In this document: positions 42,474 through 52,500 of the stretch, one piece after another
How positions within the stretch are numbered: position 1 is the stretch's first letter
How the letters are laid out: each line of letters starts with the position of its first letter
From: a bacterium UBA4637
Lineage (GTDB): Bacteria; Bacteroidota; Bacteroidia; Bacteroidales; Bacteroidaceae
NCBI GenBank assembly: GCA_002405875.1
Contig: DHMR01000112.1
Location: 1 to 64,000, forward strand
Direction of reading: 5' to 3'
Length of the DNA: 64,000 nucleotides
Position numbers and translations under genes: made by a program
Notes under the pieces: generated by a model
Seen by the model: the letters and a program-made list of their open reading frames with translations, nothing else
Database searches by the model: none
What the model was told of the DNA's origin: nothing

Positions 42474-44792
42474 TTACTTGACATCGATGTAAGTCTTGAG
42501 GAACTTACCCTGAAGGTAGCCTGGCGACTTGTAGTCGGCTGGAGAAACAGACGGTCCCCAGTTACGACCGATTTGTACGCTTTGCAAGGAAAGATATTCC
42601 AAGTCTATATTTCTGCTACCGACCTTTTCACCATTGACAAGAAGCGTAACAGTAGAATTCCCTGTACGGCTATTAATATCCAGTTCAGCTTGCAACTTCA
42701 CCTTTCCAGAAGGTATTGCCTTGTTACCTACCAACTTCACCGGCTCAGGGCTCTCAAAGAATGGTTTCAATGCAAAAACAGGCACACCATCCTTAAGATA
42801 GAAGCTGAAATTTGTGCTCATACCTGTGGCTGAATAGAGCACACCATTGGCCTTTCCGTTTGTAGTTTCGATTTCAGCCGTAAGGATGTAGCCTCGACCA
42901 TAACCAGGGTTGAAATTTGGAATTTCCGCATAATTGCGTGCGCCTAAATAGATATCGTGGTGCTTCTTTTGAGTTTTGGCAACCTCTATGAGATGAGCCT
43001 TGTCTTGATAGAAGAATGGCTTCAATGGATAAATGTTGTACTTTTCCGCAGCCTTCTCAAAGTCAGCCTGTAACTCTGCCAACTTCTCTGGATATTTTTT
43101 CGCAAGATCTTTACTCTCATTGATATCAACGGCCACATGATAGAGATGAGGTTTAGCATCTAGCACATTGCCACGTTTACGGTAGTTGAACAAAGAGTCG
43201 TTAGGGAACTGAGCTTTCCAACCATCCTTATAGTAAGCATACGAACCTGCAAGTTCATAATACTGACTGGTATGACGGTCTTCAACATTGTTGTCTGAAG
43301 ACTCAATAGCATAGGCAAAACTCGTTCCTTCCACAGGATTCTGCTTGTAGCCATTGATAACCTGTGGCACCTTGGTTTGTGTAAGTTCTACTGTTGTTGG
43401 CAACACATCGATTACATGTGTATATTGAGATCGGATTCCACCCTTGTCCTTGATAAACTTAGGCGCATATACGATAAGACCATTACGTGTTCCACCCTCA
43501 TAATCAGCAAATCCCTTGTAGAAGCGGAATGGGGTATTGGTTGCAGCAGCCCATCCTTCTGCATAATGTGTATAGGAGACCTCAGAACCTTGCTTATCAA
43601 GAATCTTAAGTTCCTCATTGATGAGAGAATCCTTGTTGAGTGAACGGTTTGTCAAATAGTGCGTTCCATCCACAACGCCTGTTTTTCTACCGGAAGCCTC
43701 AGCACCATTGTCACCCAAAGCTACGATAATGACCGTGTTATCCAACTGGTTGATGTCACGTAGGAAATCTACAATTCTGCCTATCTCATAGTCAGCTTGG
43801 GAAAGGAAGCCTGCATATACCTCCATCTGACGAGCAAAGAGTTTCTTCTCATTTGGAGAGAGTTTGTTCCACTTGTCGAGATCCGTGTTGAGGATTGGCA
43901 ATTTGGTTCCCTTTGGCACAATGCCTTGAGCGATTTGGTTGGCGAGCGTCTTCTTGGCATACTCGTCCCATCCATCATCAAATTTTCCCTTGTACTTGTC
44001 TATCCATTCACGAGTAGTTTGCAAAGGGAAGTGCGCTGTACCAGGTGCAAAATAGAGGAAGAATGGTTTATCTGGTGCCGCGTTCTTTTGGTCTGCAATG
44101 AAATTAATGGCCTCGTTGGTAAAACGAGTGATAGCCAATTGTCCCAAAGAGTCATCAGGCTCTCGCTGAGTGTCTCTATAGAGATAAGGATGCCACTGGT
44201 CATCGTGTGCAGTTGGCGCATTGTATCCAAAATAGTGGTCGAAACCTCTTCCTGTAGGCCAACGATTAAATGGGCCTGCATTGGTTCCATCGTTATATGG
44301 TGTTGCATTATACTTGCCGACGGCAAATGTATTGTAGCCATTCTCTCGTAGGATTTCTGCTATTGTTCCGCTTTCCAAAGGCTCGTATGTATCGTAACCA
44401 GGAGCTCCATAATCATCATAGTTAAACATACCTGTATGTACTGAATGATGATTTCTACCTGTTAACAATGACGCACGAGTCGGTGCCGAAATACTAGTGG
44501 TGTGGAAGTTATTAAAGCGAAGCCCGTTTTGCGATAGATAGTCGAATGTCGGGGTATTGATAAGACCACCGAAAGAGGACGTTCCTGCAAATCCCACATC
44601 ATCCAACAAAATCCATACTACATTCTGCGCACCCTTTGGAGCCTGCGGATTATGAACAGGGTATGCCGCCTTTGAAGTGGCAACGGTTTTGCCTATTACA
44701 CCTGTAAACTTCGGTGTGGGACTATATTGTCCTACTGCTGGCACTACTGAAAGAAGTGCTCCTGCTGATAATAATAAGTTCTTCTTTTCCAT
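42474..44792 (-). CDS. serine-type S1 sulfatase (arylsulfatase-like)
   Basis: 772 aa with a signal peptide (about 1-21). The formylglycine site is S102-A-P-T-R (codon TCG), so it is a Ser-type sulfatase that must be matured anaerobically. Metal and active-site residues: WILLDDVGF at the N-terminus, LTGRNHHSVHTGM, YNTFAVGKYNATPY, and FFLYFAPGTAHFP. The length and the VWILLDDVGFAGTSSFGG opening suggest the large arylsulfatase group (likely SulfAtlas S1_4), with a beta-sandwich C-terminal part (about 560-772). Substrates in that group tend to be small aryl or alkyl sulfates rather than polysaccharides, but that is inference. Last in the operon with SusC/SusD. Confidence 0.93.
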   Translation of the reverse strand: MEKKNLLLSAGALLSVVPAVGQYSPTPKFTGVIGKTVATSKAAYPVHNPQAPKGAQNVVWILLDDVGFAGTSSFGGLINTPTFDYLSQNGLRFNNFHTTSISAPTRASLLTGRNHHSVHTGMFNYDDYGAPGYDTYEPLESGTIAEILRENGYNTFAVGKYNATPYNDGTNAGPFNRWPTGRGFDHYFGYNAPTAHDDQWHPYLYRDTQREPDDSLGQLAITRFTNEAINFIADQKNAAPDKPFFLYFAPGTAHFPLQTTREWIDKYKGKFDDGWDEYAKKTLANQIAQGIVPKGTKLPILNTDLDKWNKLSPNEKKLFARQMEVYAGFLSQADYEIGRIVDFLRDINQLDNTVIIVALGDNGAEASGRKTGVVDGTHYLTNRSLNKDSLINEELKILDKQGSEVSYTHYAEGWAAATNTPFRFYKGFADYEGGTRNGLIVYAPKFIKDKGGIRSQYTHVIDVLPTTVELTQTKVPQVINGYKQNPVEGTSFAYAIESSDNNVEDRHTSQYYELAGSYAYYKDGWKAQFPNDSLFNYRKRGNVLDAKPHLYHVAVDINESKDLAKKYPEKLAELQADFEKAAEKYNIYPLKPFFYQDKAHLIEVAKTQKKHHDIYLGARNYAEIPNFNPGYGRGYILTAEIETTNGKANGVLYSATGMSTNFSFYLKDGVPVFALKPFFESPEPVKLVGNKAIPSGKVKLQAELDINSRTGNSTVTLLVNGEKVGSRNIDLEYLSLQSVQIGRNWGPSVSPADYKSPGYLQGKFLKTYIDVK

Positions 44793-44845
44793 ACGCTTTC
44801 TTTATTATTCTCTGATTTAAATTTCTTCTTAATATTTAGGATAAA

Positions 44846-46318
44846 TTATTTCCATTCCTCATTTTGTACCAAGTTGGGATTGATGTCCAATTCTCGCTGA
44901 GGGATTGGCAGTATGACATTTTTAGCCGAGGCATTTTTCTTGCCTGCTGCATGAAGCTTTGCTACAAAATAATCTGCCCCTCTTCGAGTCAAGTCGAACC
45001 AGCGATTGCCTTCATAGAAGAATTCTTTGCGACGTTCCTCAAACACATACTCTCGAAACTCGTCCTTCGTCAAATGTGGAGCAATATCTTTTAGAAGGTC
45101 TATTCCAGCACGAGCTCTCACCAAGTCTATCTTTTCGTAAGCATCAGCAGTAGGTCCATTCAACTCATTGACAGCCTCTGCAAAGATGAGCAATACATCA
45201 GAATAACGCATGTAAGTAAAATTGCGCTCTGACGAACCTTGGTTGCCAAACTTGTTGGGGTCATAGAACTTGTTGATATGCGGTGCTGACAACTTGTATA
45301 CTTTGCCTGTTGTTGGCACTTTCATCTCAACAGCAAGCGATACATCTCTACGTTTGTCCTTATCGCCATAACTAGCATACAAGTTGCTGGCAGTATTATA
45401 GGCATCTGAGTAGTAGCCAGCCGCACCAGGCACCTCGTATGACAATGCCGTTGGAGAGGAGGCATTCAAATTCATATAGCTTCCAGGATATCCATTAAAC
45501 TGGATTGAGAAGATATGCTCCTTGCCATTCTTGGTAGAAGAGTCGAAGGCATCATCAAAGTTCTCAAACAAACCATATTGATGGGAGTCAATCACTTCCT
45601 TCGCCTTGTCGGCAGCCTTCTGCCACTCTTTTCTAGTAAGATACACTTTTGCTAATAGAGCCTTTGCCGATCCCGAAGTTGCTCTTCCAGCATCTTCCGT
45701 TGAATACGAAACTGGCAAGTTCTCCGCATCCGTCAAGTCCTGTATGATTTGCGCATAGACCTCATCGGCTGTAGCTTGCTTCACATTTACCTTCTCACCA
45801 GAGAGTGAAGTGGTCTCATGCAGTATCAAAGGAACGTTTCTAAACCATCTCACCAGATTGAAATAATGCAATGCCCTCAGAAATTTAGCCTCATTCACGT
45901 ACTGGTTACGAAGTTCGTCTGAGACATTGCCCAAGGCGGAAATTTTGTCGATGGAGATATTGGCGTAATTGATGGCACTATAAGTGTCTTTCCAAACAGC
46001 TTCGATACGGTCGTTGGAAGCATCGTATGCCACTTTGGAAATAGCCTGAACGTTAGCATTTTTGGCATAAGGTCCAGCCACATAATCGTCGGTACCCTCA
46101 TCGCTCATCAAGTGGATTCCTCGATTGTACATCGGTTGAGTGTCTTCGCCAGAGAGAAGAGCTGCGTATGCTGCTGTCACCGCAGCCTTCGCATCATTGG
46201 CATTCTGATAGAACTTGGCTGTCACTTGGCTGGATGCAGGATCCTCGTCTAACGAAACACAGCCTGTAAAGAGTAAAGGCAGGACTGCGAGATATGTATA
46301 TATTGTTCTATTCTTCAT
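44846..46318 (-). CDS. SusD/RagB-family outer-membrane lipoprotein
   Basis: 490 aa, lipobox FTGC (Cys20). It has the helical TPR-like SusD pattern: AYAALLSGEDTQPMYNRG, VNEAKFLRALHYFNLVRWFRNVPL, and the C-terminal YVFEERRKEFFYEGNRWFDLTRRG signature. It caps the SusC transporter and captures ligand at the cell surface. 51 nt downstream of its susC partner and 53 nt upstream of the sulfatase. Confidence 0.94.
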   Translation of the reverse strand: MKNRTIYTYLAVLPLLFTGCVSLDEDPASSQVTAKFYQNANDAKAAVTAAYAALLSGEDTQPMYNRGIHLMSDEGTDDYVAGPYAKNANVQAISKVAYDASNDRIEAVWKDTYSAINYANISIDKISALGNVSDELRNQYVNEAKFLRALHYFNLVRWFRNVPLILHETTSLSGEKVNVKQATADEVYAQIIQDLTDAENLPVSYSTEDAGRATSGSAKALLAKVYLTRKEWQKAADKAKEVIDSHQYGLFENFDDAFDSSTKNGKEHIFSIQFNGYPGSYMNLNASSPTALSYEVPGAAGYYSDAYNTASNLYASYGDKDKRRDVSLAVEMKVPTTGKVYKLSAPHINKFYDPNKFGNQGSSERNFTYMRYSDVLLIFAEAVNELNGPTADAYEKIDLVRARAGIDLLKDIAPHLTKDEFREYVFEERRKEFFYEGNRWFDLTRRGADYFVAKLHAAGKKNASAKNVILPIPQRELDINPNLVQNEEWK

Positions 46319-46369
46319 ATTATTCGTCTCATCTTATTAAACTAAACTACCTCAAAACTTCAAGGAATT

Positions 46370-49300
46370 TTAGAAATTAACTACTACTCCGAAATTATAT
46401 GTCTTGGCTGATGGATAGTTGCCAAAGTCGATACCTGCGGCCAACGAATTGCCGTTGGTTGTAATCTCTGGGTCATAACCCGAATAACCAGTGATGGTCA
46501 GGAGATTAGTGGCTGTGGCATATAGGCGGAGTCCTGAAATACCGATGGTTTTGAGAACTGGCTTTGGGAATGTGTAGTCCAAAGTGATGTTCTTCACTTT
46601 CAAGAACGAACCGTCCTCGATAAACTCCGAGCTGAACACCGTGGCTGGGTCACTGCCCTTGGCACGTGAGATGGTGGTGCTTGGATGGGTGGGAGTCCAT
46701 CTATCTACCGCATCGCCAATGGCATTCTGCTGACCAGTAAACAAGGAAAGTCTCGCTTTATTCAAGTTGGCGATGTCATTGCCTACCGAACCATTGACGA
46801 AGATACTCAAGTCGAAGTTCTTGTAAGTGAACTTATTGTTGAGCGTAAAGACGAAATCTGGCTCTGCATTTCCTATCACAGTGCGGTCTTCCGCATTGGT
46901 GAATTTTCCATCGTGATTGACATCCTTGTAGAGACGTTCTCCTGCTATCGCCGTCTGATTGTACGTATATTTTCCTTTCGTAGCCTCTTCCCCACTCTGC
47001 AACACGCCATCATATATAGCTCCATAGAAATTACCCAATGGTTTGCCTTCCTCGATGATGGTGGAATAGTAAAGGTTAGACGATATGTATGCCGACGAAC
47101 TGCCACCTAAGTTTTTCACCTTGTTTCTGTTGAGTGAAAGACTGAAGTCAGTGTCCCAAGTAAACTTCTTTGTTTGGATGTTGTGCGAGTTGATTGCTAA
47201 CTCAAATCCTTGATTGACCACTGTGCCATAGTTCTGCAGAGATGTACTGAATCCTGTGGTATATGGAATCGCCACATTGAGCAGAAGGTCGGAGGTTTTC
47301 TTGTAATAGTAATCTACCACGATGTTGAGGCGATTCTTGAAGAAACCAAGGTCAAGACCTGCATCAAACTGGCGTGTTGTCTCCCATCCCAGCTCATCAT
47401 TGGCGATACGATCCGGATAGTAACCGATATTTCTCTGATTTCCGAAGTAATAGCGGGTACTGGAGAGCGTTGCCAAAGACTGGTAATTATCTATCTCCTG
47501 ATTACCTGTCATACCATAGCTCAATCGAACCTTGGCATCGTTCAGAACGCGCTTCAAAGGACGGAAGAACTTCTCGTTGGATACGTTGTAAGAATATCCC
47601 ACGGAAGGGAACGTGCCCCACTTGTTGTTCTTGCCAAAACGAGAAGAGCCATCTGTTCGTATGCTGAAAGTGAAGTCATGCTTCTGCGCATAGTTGTAAT
47701 TGATACGTCCTAAATAGGATATCATCGTGTTGGTTGCCTTATTTGAATAAGGTGTCGCCACATCCGTACCACTTTGAAGACTATTGTATTTCAGTGCGTC
47801 ACTATTATAGCCTGAGGAACCTGTGCGGGTAATCTCTACCGTATTCTCCTGTTGGGTAAATCCTGCCAAAATGCCGATGCTATGTTTTTTGCTGATGACT
47901 TTGTTGTAACTGAGTGTATTCTCGTTCACCCATGACGTTTGCTCCACATGACCAATAGATGCGACTCCACTTTGTGAGGACGACTCATACAAAGAACTTG
48001 GCGAATAATAGGTATCTTTCTTCAGATTGACATCCGTACCCACAAGCACTTTCAACTTAAGGTCTTTCAGTAATTCATACTCACCAAAGGCAGAACCTAG
48101 GATTCTGTAGGCATTGGATTTGTTGGTAGTTTCCTTGAGCGTAGCCAATGGATTCTTGTATGCGACCTCAAATGGAGTATTGACCGTATAGTTACCATTC
48201 TCATCGTATGGAGACACAGTTGGCGGTATCTGGAGAACCCCCAAGGCAATGCCCGCTGGAGCCAACTTGGTAGAAGTCTTGCTAGCTGTAAGGTTGAGAC
48301 CGACATTAAATTTCTTGGAGACCTTCGTGTCGATGTTCACACGGGCGTTCAATCGGTCAAAACCAGTATTGGTAAGAATACCATCCTGTCTGAAATAGTT
48401 GCCAGACACTGCAAATCGTGTCTTCTCGGAGCCTCCTGTAATCGACAACTGATGATTGGTGACTATCGCCGAGCGATATACCTCATCCTGCCAGTCTGTA
48501 CCGTCACCTAAAGCATCAATCTCCGCTTGTGAGAGGTACTGATACTCACCACCATTGGGGTTGGATTCATAGAGAGCCTCGTTGCGAAGAGCAGCGAAAT
48601 CACGAGCATTCAGTATGTCATATTTCTTTCTGAGGTTTTGCACACCGACACTTCCCTCATAGGTAAGTTTCACCTTCTCGCCTTGTTTTCCCTGCTTGGT
48701 GGTAATGATGACGACACCGTTGGCACCACGCGAGCCATAAATAGCCGTGGCGGAGGCATCTTTCAAAACGGTGATGGACTCAATGTCACCAGGGTTGATG
48801 GATGCCAAAGGGTCAGTACTTTCCGATGATATAGAATACATTGAGTTATCGACAATCGCACCCGAGTTCACCTTATTATTATATACAGGGAAACCATCGA
48901 TGACATAGAGTGGCTCATTGCCACCCTGGATGGAACTACCGCCACGCACCCTCAAGCTCACACCGGCGCCCGGCTGTCCGCTGGCAGGAACCGCTGTCAG
49001 TCCAGGAGTCGCCCCCTCCAGCAAACTGTTCACCGAAGCACCCACTCCTTTCTTGATGTTATCCACATTGACAGTAGATACTGAGCCAGAGAGGTTTTCT
49101 CTCTTCTGCGTTCCATATCCCACGATGACAACACCCTTCAAGATGTTGAAGTTTTCCGTTAGATTGATTTCAAGATTATCATCTGTCACCTCAAAAATAC
49201 TGACTTCCTCATTCTTATAACCCGTGTAGCTCACAACGAGGGTCGTAGGCACCGTCTTAACTTCGAGACTAAAATGCCCATTGACATCCGTCGATGCACC

Positions 49301-49486
49301 CACATTTTTCCCATTGTTATCCTTTACACTCACAATAGCACCAATGATAGGCTCGTGTGTACGAGCATCCAGTACAGTACCCCTCAAGTTCTGTGCATTT
49401 ACGCCCAAAGTGCCAAGAAATATGGATGCAGCAAGGGTAAGGGCATGTCTTTTGGATATGCCAATATTACTTGTTGTATATATCAT
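46370..49486 (-). CDS. SusC/RagA TonB-linked outer-membrane transporter (no STN domain)
   Basis: 1038 aa: signal peptide (to about VNAQ, residue 32), a carboxypeptidase-regulatory-like domain (LRGTVLDARTHEPIIGAIV), TonB box region, plug with VVIGYGTQKRENLSGS and the SusC signature VLKDASATAIYGSRGANGVVIITTK, then a 22-strand barrel ending in VNF. It has no STN domain, so it does not signal through an anti-sigma factor. It imports the ligand bound by SusD using TonB/ExbBD energy. Ligand unknown; the linked sulfatase points to a sulfated molecule. Confidence 0.95.
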   Translation of the reverse strand: MIYTTSNIGISKRHALTLAASIFLGTLGVNAQNLRGTVLDARTHEPIIGAIVSVKDNNGKNVGASTDVNGHFSLEVKTVPTTLVVSYTGYKNEEVSIFEVTDDNLEINLTENFNILKGVVIVGYGTQKRENLSGSVSTVNVDNIKKGVGASVNSLLEGATPGLTAVPASGQPGAGVSLRVRGGSSIQGGNEPLYVIDGFPVYNNKVNSGAIVDNSMYSISSESTDPLASINPGDIESITVLKDASATAIYGSRGANGVVIITTKQGKQGEKVKLTYEGSVGVQNLRKKYDILNARDFAALRNEALYESNPNGGEYQYLSQAEIDALGDGTDWQDEVYRSAIVTNHQLSITGGSEKTRFAVSGNYFRQDGILTNTGFDRLNARVNIDTKVSKKFNVGLNLTASKTSTKLAPAGIALGVLQIPPTVSPYDENGNYTVNTPFEVAYKNPLATLKETTNKSNAYRILGSAFGEYELLKDLKLKVLVGTDVNLKKDTYYSPSSLYESSSQSGVASIGHVEQTSWVNENTLSYNKVISKKHSIGILAGFTQQENTVEITRTGSSGYNSDALKYNSLQSGTDVATPYSNKATNTMISYLGRINYNYAQKHDFTFSIRTDGSSRFGKNNKWGTFPSVGYSYNVSNEKFFRPLKRVLNDAKVRLSYGMTGNQEIDNYQSLATLSSTRYYFGNQRNIGYYPDRIANDELGWETTRQFDAGLDLGFFKNRLNIVVDYYYKKTSDLLLNVAIPYTTGFSTSLQNYGTVVNQGFELAINSHNIQTKKFTWDTDFSLSLNRNKVKNLGGSSSAYISSNLYYSTIIEEGKPLGNFYGAIYDGVLQSGEEATKGKYTYNQTAIAGERLYKDVNHDGKFTNAEDRTVIGNAEPDFVFTLNNKFTYKNFDLSIFVNGSVGNDIANLNKARLSLFTGQQNAIGDAVDRWTPTHPSTTISRAKGSDPATVFSSEFIEDGSFLKVKNITLDYTFPKPVLKTIGISGLRLYATATNLLTITGYSGYDPEITTNGNSLAAGIDFGNYPSAKTYNFGVVVNF

Positions 49487-49591
49487 AAACGATTGCTAAT
49501 TCTATTAGTTAATACTCCTTTTACCTTTTATCCTTCTTCCATTTTCCTCCCTTCTGTTCCTCACTTCCATACCACACCACTTGGGAATAGG

Positions 49592-50482
49592 TTATCTCTG
49601 AGCCGTCAATGTACCATGCACCTTGAGGAATCCTTGTTTTGCCACGATGTCCTGACCATTGGCCTGTGCCCATGCCACAAAATCTCTTACCTTCTGATTG
49701 CCCGAAGAGATAGTGATGTTGCCCACAGCCACTCCAGGTTTGGCGGTTCGGTTGAGATACTCCGATAGCGCATCTATATTGGCAAGAGCTGCTTTTTCCT
49801 CATCGCTCACCTTGCCGTTGCCATCAAGGTCGATGTTCAGTATGCTGATTCCTTGTTGAGGCTGACGATTGCTAAGGTCGTAAATCAGATTGGCGACATT
49901 GAAACTGATGGCATCCGGTGTCTGCTTGACCACGGAGAGTACATTCTCCTCTCGACCCACCACCTTCTTGCCTTTCAACTGATTAGGCGTGGCATGCCAA
50001 TTCTCGGCAAAAAGCTTGGTGATGTACGCTTTGGAACCAGACAGCGAGTAAACCGTTCCGGGAAGCACCTTCTCATTTACCTCATCTTCCTCTACGTCAA
50101 GAGCCTCATCATAAGTTTGCTGAACAAAGATTTGCTTGCCTACTTTCTCATTGATTCCCTTGCGCAACACCTTGTTGGTAAGGATGGCGTTCTCGCTATT
50201 GGCTATGGGAAGAACGACAAACTTTCCTACCGCCCCCAAATCATTGTTGTCGACGACAGCATTGGCATCCGCATCTGTCGTATTGACCACCTCTACCTTC
50301 ATATCTGGATTTTTCTTATTATATTCTGCTGCTAAGTTTTCTATCAAGCCCTTTGCAAAAGAAACGTTCTTGACTCCGATGCGAACGTTCTGAGCGCTGG
50401 CTGCCATTGTGCCAGCAAGGAGTGCGAAAGCTGTGACTGCCACTGTCTTGAACTGTACCTGAATTTCTCTTAAATTTTTCAT
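49592..50482 (-). CDS. PstS-like periplasmic binding protein with EF-hand
   Basis: 296 aa with a signal peptide (cleaved near SASAQ, about residue 31) and no lipobox. The mature part is laid out like a type II periplasmic binding protein related to PstS/sulfate-binding proteins: VRIGVKNVSFAKGLIENLAAEYNKKNP, GAVGKFVVLPIANSENAIL, PDAISFNVANLIYDLSN. A canonical calcium loop DLDGNGKVSDEE sits at about residues 214-226. No ABC permease or ATPase gene is nearby; it is transcribed ahead of susC (105-nt gap) from the promoter at 50569-50576. An oxyanion ligand is inferred. Confidence 0.72.
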   Translation of the reverse strand: MKNLREIQVQFKTVAVTAFALLAGTMAASAQNVRIGVKNVSFAKGLIENLAAEYNKKNPDMKVEVVNTTDADANAVVDNNDLGAVGKFVVLPIANSENAILTNKVLRKGINEKVGKQIFVQQTYDEALDVEEDEVNEKVLPGTVYSLSGSKAYITKLFAENWHATPNQLKGKKVVGREENVLSVVKQTPDAISFNVANLIYDLSNRQPQQGISILNIDLDGNGKVSDEEKAALANIDALSEYLNRTAKPGVAVGNITISSGNQKVRDFVAWAQANGQDIVAKQGFLKVHGTLTAQR

Positions 50483-50568
50483 CTTAAAATCTCCTATACT
50501 TTAATTACACAATACGCCTCAAAGAAGAGACGATTATTCTCAATGAAGTAATGTTTGAATTACGGTTG

Positions 50569-50576
50569 CAAAGGTA
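50569..50576 (-). promoter_or_regulatory. -7 element for the binding protein/SusCD/sulfatase operon
   Basis: CAAAGGTA on the plus strand reads TACCTTTG on the minus strand, 86 nt before the start. It is the only consensus match seen between FecR and the sulfatase, so one transcript from here may cover four genes. Confidence 0.6.
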
Positions 50577-50772
50577 CGGCGATTTTCGCATATACACAAT
50601 CGCATAAGATTTGTATTCTAGCTCATAATTATTAGGTATTAGCATCGCTATTTCATGTGAAATTAGATTCGCTTACTCACTTTTCCTGCGATAAAGGCGA
50701 TAAAGAGTCCGAAGCAATTCGCCACGGATCGGAGTACAACTTGTCGCCATAAGCATCGTAAACAAACCTAGC

Positions 50773-51855
50773 TTACTCTATCACTATCGTATTGGAATCA
50801 ACAAGTCGAGCATGTACCTTTTGCATCATGTTGATGGAATTGACCACCTCCTTGACAGACTCTGAACGAGGAATCATAAAGCGCATACGATAGGAATGTA
50901 CCTCATGTGGTTGATATTTAATGTTTATTTGATAGAATTTGGCTATATCTTCCAAAATTTCATCCAATGGCATATTGTCATAATACAAGTAACCATCACG
51001 CCAAAGCGTATATGGCTCTGTATCTACTTCTGAAGTAGTAATTTCTCCGTTTTGCTCCAACATAGCCTTCCTGCCTGGTGACAAAATTATAGTATGGTTG
51101 GCATTTTGAACTTCTACCTTTCCTCTTACCAAAGTTACACTTGAAGGTTTATCTGCGTATGCAGTGACATCAAACTCTGTTCCCAACACTTTGGTTATCC
51201 CCACACCAGTCTTTACGACAAATGGTTTCTGAGGATTGTGAGACACCTCAAAGTAAGCCTCACCCTCTAATGTCACAACACGTTCTTTGCCAACAAACTT
51301 GTTCGGAAAATGGAGTTTACTGCCAGGATGAAGATACACCTTGCTACCATCCGCCAAGTTCACCACTGCCTCCTGACCATAAGGTATCGTCATTGTGACA
51401 GGCTCTGGATTTTTCGCAGCATCCACCACGGTGGTACGGCTCAAGGCATTACCATCTGCTTTGGGTACAGGAAGCATATATGTATCTCCATTTTCAGACT
51501 CCACCAGAATACTTTCTGCCGTAAAATCTGTTTTGGTTTCTTTTTGCGCAAAAGGATGGAAGAGGAAAAAGGCACAAACAATGATGGCGGCAGCCACCCA
51601 AACTAATGGTTTCAAAAAGGCAAACTTTGTTTTTACCACTTGTGTTTCCAACTGATGCTCCGCCTTAAACATTTCCAATCTACCTTCCACATCCACATTT
51701 TCCCTATGATGATGGATAACAGCAGAAGCAGTTAGAATGTCCTTGCACATCAAACGCAATTCCTCATCATCCTCTATTTTTCTAAAGTCTTCAGCAGAGA
51801 GTTTTTCCTCCTTGCCTCTTTCCAACATATCTATGATAATATCTTCCTTGCTCAT
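50773..51855 (-). CDS. FecR-family anti-sigma factor
   Basis: 360 aa from the ATG at 51855 (the extra codons upstream to 51879 look like leader). N-terminal cytoplasmic sigma-binding part, one membrane helix (about 85-107, PLVWVAAAIIVCAFFLF), then the periplasmic FecR domain (YGQEAVVNLADGSKVYLHPGSKLHFP) and a C-terminal DUF4974/STN-like domain (LDEILEDIAKFYQINIKY). It holds the adjacent ECF sigma factor and releases it when a signal arrives from the STN domain of a TonB-dependent transporter. Follows the sigma gene by 90 nt. Confidence 0.93.
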   Translation of the reverse strand: MSKEDIIIDMLERGKEEKLSAEDFRKIEDDEELRLMCKDILTASAVIHHHRENVDVEGRLEMFKAEHQLETQVVKTKFAFLKPLVWVAAAIIVCAFFLFHPFAQKETKTDFTAESILVESENGDTYMLPVPKADGNALSRTTVVDAAKNPEPVTMTIPYGQEAVVNLADGSKVYLHPGSKLHFPNKFVGKERVVTLEGEAYFEVSHNPQKPFVVKTGVGITKVLGTEFDVTAYADKPSSVTLVRGKVEVQNANHTIILSPGRKAMLEQNGEITTSEVDTEPYTLWRDGYLYYDNMPLDEILEDIAKFYQINIKYQPHEVHSYRMRFMIPRSESVKEVVNSINMMQKVHARLVDSNTIVIE

Positions 51856-51945
51856 TATTATTCTTTTTAGATAAAACAAATTACTGACTGTTAGTTTAGT
51901 TTAAAACGAACCATGGCTAACCCAAGGGTATGCATTTAATATTCT

Positions 51946-52452
51946 TTAGCCATTCGCCTCCATTACCATGGTTCTTCTTTCTCGAAAGAACTTCAAAGCA
52001 ATTTTAATATGCTTTTTAACTGTATTGACAGATATTCCCATTTGCTCAGCAGTCTCCTTATAAGACAAATTATCCACATAACAAGCAGTAAAGATTTCAA
52101 ATGTCGGGGATTTCAATAAGGCGATGGCATCTTGTATAGCCTTAGCACGTTCCATTTCTGCGATATGTTCCTCCACATTATTATATTCTTTTGTCAAATT
52201 GCATAAGTAAGAGACATATGCTTGTTCGTATTTGTTATGTCGAAGGATATCAAGACACTTGTTGCGTACATCCTTGTAAAGATAGCTTCGTACAGATTCC
52301 TTACGAATGTTGTCAAAGTTGACCCAGACATCTTCGAATGCATCAGTAACTACATCGTGACTTTCATCCTCACCAAGAAATTGCCGAGCAAAGATGTACA
52401 GCGCATCATAATACTTGCGGAAAATAGCATCAAAGTCTTTTGTTTCTTCCAT
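51946..52452 (-). CDS. ECF RNA polymerase sigma factor
   Basis: 168 aa. Region 2 (FRKYYDALYIFARQFLGEDE, VVTDAFEDVWVNFD) and region 4 (LSYKETAEQMGISVNTVKKH) of sigma-70 are present with no region 3, as in ECF factors of the Bacteroidetes SusCD-linked type. It is divergent from the STN-domain susC at 52721 and upstream of its anti-sigma FecR. Promoter at 52493-52500. Confidence 0.95.
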   Translation of the reverse strand: MEETKDFDAIFRKYYDALYIFARQFLGEDESHDVVTDAFEDVWVNFDNIRKESVRSYLYKDVRNKCLDILRHNKYEQAYVSYLCNLTKEYNNVEEHIAEMERAKAIQDAIALLKSPTFEIFTACYVDNLSYKETAEQMGISVNTVKKHIKIALKFFRERRTMVMEANG

Positions 52453-52492
52453 TGCTCAATACTATAATAAAGTGTTGATATAAAATTCAGTG

Positions 52493-52500
52493 CAAAAGTA
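52493..52500 (-). promoter_or_regulatory. -7 element for the ECF sigma gene
   Basis: CAAAAGTA on the plus strand reads TACTTTTG on the minus strand, 40 nt before the start. Confidence 0.6.

Noticed and set aside
41177..44792. Sulfatase as a cysteine-type enzyme
   Set aside because: The active-site codon is TCG (Ser102), so it is the Ser type.
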